Part shown: positions 61,934 through 64,000 of the stretch, in pieces
How the letters are laid out: each line of letters starts with the position of its first letter
Position numbering within the stretch: the first letter of the stretch is position 1
NCBI GenBank assembly: GCA_963754645.1
Contig: CAVWGP010000001.1
Coordinates: forward strand, 434,001 to 498,000
Length of the DNA stretch: 64,000 nt
Direction: 5' to 3'
Source: CAVWGP01 sp963754645
Lineage (GTDB): Bacteria > Pseudomonadota > Alphaproteobacteria > Bin65
Notes under the pieces: generated by a model
Database searches by the model: none
The model's input: only the letters and a program-made list of their open reading frames with translations
Told to the model about the DNA's origin: nothing
Translations under genes and position numbers: made by a program

Positions 61934-63216
61934 GGTTGCGCGATGGGGATGAGCGGCGCGGCAATCAAGAACGCCGCGATGCCGAGTTTGCGATAACGAT
62001 CGTTGGCGAGCTTGGGTCCCGCAAAGGACGCAACAATGGCGGCGCCGATGACGCAGGCCAAGGCTGCCCCCACGAACTGGACATCGAGCTCGTTCAATTC
62101 CTTCGTTGTCCAGACGCGGGCGCTTGTCACCGCCCAAATCGCCAAGGAACCGCCAAATAGCCACAAGCCGCGATTGCGTAAGCCGAGCCCGAGCAGGCCG
62201 GCAGCGAGGCAGCCGAAGCTCAGATTGTAGACGAAACTGGCATTGTAGCCGGCAACTTCGCCCAGCACGTACCAAGCGAGCGCGATGCCGATGAGCGCCA
62301 AAAGCATTTCAAGCTGCGGAAACGGATCGCGGGCCGGCGCGCGGCGCTCGAGCCAGAAATGGATGAGCAAGGTCGCGATCGGCGCAACGATGTTGACGGA
62401 ACCCGCCGTCATCCAGATGCAGAACAACAAAAGCGCCGTGACGCGGGACGTATGCGGCGTGGCGCCAACTTGCTTGCCGACCCAGTGCGCGGCCAATTGC
62501 AATCCGACCAGGACCGCCGCGGCCGCCAAGATCGCGCTCGCCGGAGCGGCCAAATGCGTCAGCAAGAAAAGATAGACGCCGACGGGCACGAGCAGATTGT
62601 CGAGGCCGCGCCAGCTCTCCGCTTCGATCATCGCGCCGAGCAGGGCAATGGCGAAGGCGACAAGGACGACGTTTTCGCGCGGAACGATCGAAACATGCAG
62701 CAGCAAGGCCGCCGAAACGATCCAGGCGACGAGCGCAAACATGACCACGCCCTCGATGCTCTTGCGCCCGCTCTCGACGCGGAAGAAGCGGGATCCGTAT
62801 TGCGTGCCCACGATCGCGGCGGCAGCGTCCGCGAGCGCGATGATGGCCATCGGCAGCAGGTACAGCACGTTTTGATCGCGCTTGAGCACGAACAGCAGCG
62901 CGACCGACATAGCGAGGAGAATATCGCCGTACGAATCCCGGCCGACAGCATGCAGGGCGCGGCCGAGCCCGTCCTTGCGCTGCTTTCCAAGCCGGCACAG
63001 CAGCAGAATCGCAATCGCGAGACCGCACAATGTCACAACGGGCCATGCCGCTCCAAACGTGAAAGGGAAGCTGAGGCTGTAGAGACCGAGCGCGACATGC
63101 ACGGCCTTGCGTTGCATTTCGGCGCCCAGGCCGAGCCGCAGGCCCCAATGCCGAACCAGCCAGAGCACCGCGACGAGCAGAATCAACGACGCGGCGATGA
63201 GAAGCTGCGGGCTCAT
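61930..63216 (-). CDS. Phytol/dolichol-kinase-like (CTP-dependent) polytopic membrane protein
   Basis: A 428-residue protein with about 12 hydrophobic segments. MQRKAVHVALGLYSL near residue 34 is the RKxxH motif of phytol/dolichol/diacylglycerol kinases, and IALADAAAAIVGTQYGSRFF with ESGRKSIEGVVMFALV corresponds to their nucleotide-binding D-x2-A-x2-G...GKKSxEG motif. The C-terminal half is a second membrane region of about 200 residues with no kinase motifs. So it probably phosphorylates a lipid alcohol using CTP, or is a cytidylyltransferase. Coupled by ATGA overlaps to DUF3419 upstream and GNAT downstream. Confidence 0.8.
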   Translation of the reverse strand: MSPQLLIAASLILLVAVLWLVRHWGLRLGLGAEMQRKAVHVALGLYSLSFPFTFGAAWPVVTLCGLAIAILLLCRLGKQRKDGLGRALHAVGRDSYGDILLAMSVALLFVLKRDQNVLYLLPMAIIALADAAAAIVGTQYGSRFFRVESGRKSIEGVVMFALVAWIVSAALLLHVSIVPRENVVLVAFAIALLGAMIEAESWRGLDNLLVPVGVYLFLLTHLAAPASAILAAAAVLVGLQLAAHWVGKQVGATPHTSRVTALLLFCIWMTAGSVNIVAPIATLLIHFWLERRAPARDPFPQLEMLLALIGIALAWYVLGEVAGYNASFVYNLSFGCLAAGLLGLGLRNRGLWLFGGSLAIWAVTSARVWTTKELNELDVQFVGAALACVIGAAIVASFAGPKLANDRYRKLGIAAFLIAAPLIPIAQP

Positions 63217-64000
63217 TCCACACGCTCCGAAACGATCAGATCGGAATAGAAGAACGCCCGGTCCCGCGCCTTGAGCGATTCGGCCAGGGTATCATTGCGA
63301 CGAACCGACGGGGCACAGGCCGCGGGAATGCCGCGCGGCACCATCATGTTCCAATGAACCAGCCGCGCGCCCGGCCGTCCGGCCGCGATAACGGACGAAT
63401 AGGACGCGGCGAAAGCTTCGGGCGACATATATTCGAAAATGTCGGACAGGTTGAAAGCATCCGCCGGCCGATTGGCGGCCGCGGCCTCGGCACAATAGGC
63501 ATCGAGCGATTGCTGGCGCAGCTCGATACGGTCGAGCCGCGCGCGGATCGCCGCGAAATTTTCGGCGCGCAGGGCCACGGGCAAGGCGGCGCCATGGGTG
63601 CCGGTGAGAATCCAATGCAAGTAGGGATTGTCGGCGGGTTCCTGCACCGTCAACGCCATGAACGTCTTGCGCGCGACGTGATCCGCCAGGCTGCCTTGCG
63701 CATGGCGGAAGAACTCGCGTTCGCGGCCAAACCGGCCCATGACCGCGCGCGAGAAGAACAAGCGCATCAGCGCCCGCCACCGGCAATTGTTCCACGTTGT
63801 GCTGAAAAATTGCCGCCGCCCCGCCAATGGCTTGGGTGTCAGCAACGCCGCGATTCGCTCCCCGCCATGGGCGAGCGGCAGAACGAAGCGGCGAAACAGG
63901 CGGAAATATCGCTCGAACCTGCCGATGCCGCCGAGGCCATGCTCGACGATCGATAGCCGGTGGGCCAGCCAGAAGGCCTGCGCGGACGCCGGCAGGATTC
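63213..64000 (-). CDS. BtaA-like DUF3419 family protein (cut by right edge)
   Basis: At least 262 residues visible; the frame runs off the window at 64000 with no start yet. Motifs: ASAQAFWLAHRLSIVEHGLG, then IGRFERYFRLFRRFVLPLAH, WNNCRWRALMRLFFSRAVMG, NPYLHWILTGTHG, AFNLSDIFEYMSPEAFA and LVHWNMMVPR. These match DUF3419 proteins such as BtaA, which uses S-adenosylmethionine to add a 3-amino-3-carboxypropyl group to diacylglycerol, the first step of betaine-lipid synthesis. No BtaB methyltransferase is seen in the window. The kinase-like gene overlaps its stop by 4 bp. The substrate here may differ from diacylglycerol. Confidence 0.83.
   Translation of the reverse strand, partial: ILPASAQAFWLAHRLSIVEHGLGGIGRFERYFRLFRRFVLPLAHGGERIAALLTPKPLAGRRQFFSTTWNNCRWRALMRLFFSRAVMGRFGREREFFRHAQGSLADHVARKTFMALTVQEPADNPYLHWILTGTHGAALPVALRAENFAAIRARLDRIELRQQSLDAYCAEAAAANRPADAFNLSDIFEYMSPEAFAASYSSVIAAGRPGARLVHWNMMVPRGIPAACAPSVRRNDTLAESLKARDRAFFYSDLIVSERVE

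Overview
This window is a GC-rich (roughly two thirds G+C) chromosomal segment of an alphaproteobacterium, most likely a soil or rhizosphere Rhodospirillales or Hyphomicrobiales type. I infer this from codon use, from the many solute-binding-protein transporters (Liv, Pot, TRAP, peptide type), from the crotonases, CoA ligases and acyl-CoA dehydrogenase, and from a MASE1 kinase next to a FixJ-like regulator. No rRNA or tRNA gene, CRISPR array or replication origin is visible.

Layout. 0-3.1 kb: the start of a Rieske oxygenase running off the left edge, then 5-oxoprolinase subunits PxpB-PxpC and a Gfo/Idh/MocA dehydrogenase. 3.1-5.7 kb: no intact gene, but palindromic repeats followed by a graveyard of broken genes (VapC toxin, Crp-type HTH, REP-associated transposase, IS3 transposase). 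5.8-16.1 kb: amino-acid permease, GMC oxidoreductase, crotonase, gamma-glutamyltransferase, DUF1028 protein, peptide-binding protein, two small membrane proteins and MsrA. 16.2-20.6 kb: an accessory island of lower G+C with a second copy of the palindromic repeats, a DUF6883 remnant with DUF4926, an HTH protein, and a GHKL ATPase/PD-(D/E)XK nuclease coding region split by one frame break. 20.6-28.4 kb: branched-chain-type binding protein, MetE-like enzyme, then a reverse operon of hydrolase-dctP-dctQ-dctM-SDR. 28.5-37 kb: a Tyr-rich secreted peptide, B3/B4 protein, orphan Phd antitoxin, MFS exporter, ECF sigma/anti-sigma pair, AroE, and a divergent MASE1 kinase/FixJ-like pair. 37-49.9 kb: RraA-like protein, CoA ligase, class II aldolase, a Pot-type polyamine transporter operon with a PuuB-like oxidase, a fused double crotonase, ornithine cyclodeaminase-like and DadA-like genes. 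50-59.3 kb: CoA ligase, complete livKHMGF-type transporter, amidohydrolase, SDR, acyl-CoA dehydrogenase. 59.7-64 kb: a four-gene operon whose junctions all overlap by 4 bp (BtaA-like DUF3419, phytol/dolichol-kinase-like membrane protein, GNAT, AMP-dependent ligase), which I read as an uncharacterised lipid-modifying pathway.

The overall theme is scavenging of amino acids, gamma-glutamyl compounds, polyamines and carboxylic acids with CoA-dependent catabolism. The most unusual items are the BtaA-like lipid operon, the split GHKL/nuclease gene, a two-module palindromic repeat family present at 3.1-3.5 and 16.2-16.6 kb, and a 210-bp MITE-like palindrome present twice. Six otherwise well-conserved genes each carry one single-base frame break (near 10937, 19041, 21580, 34377, 52770 and 55036), so either the sequence has indel errors or several genes are decaying.
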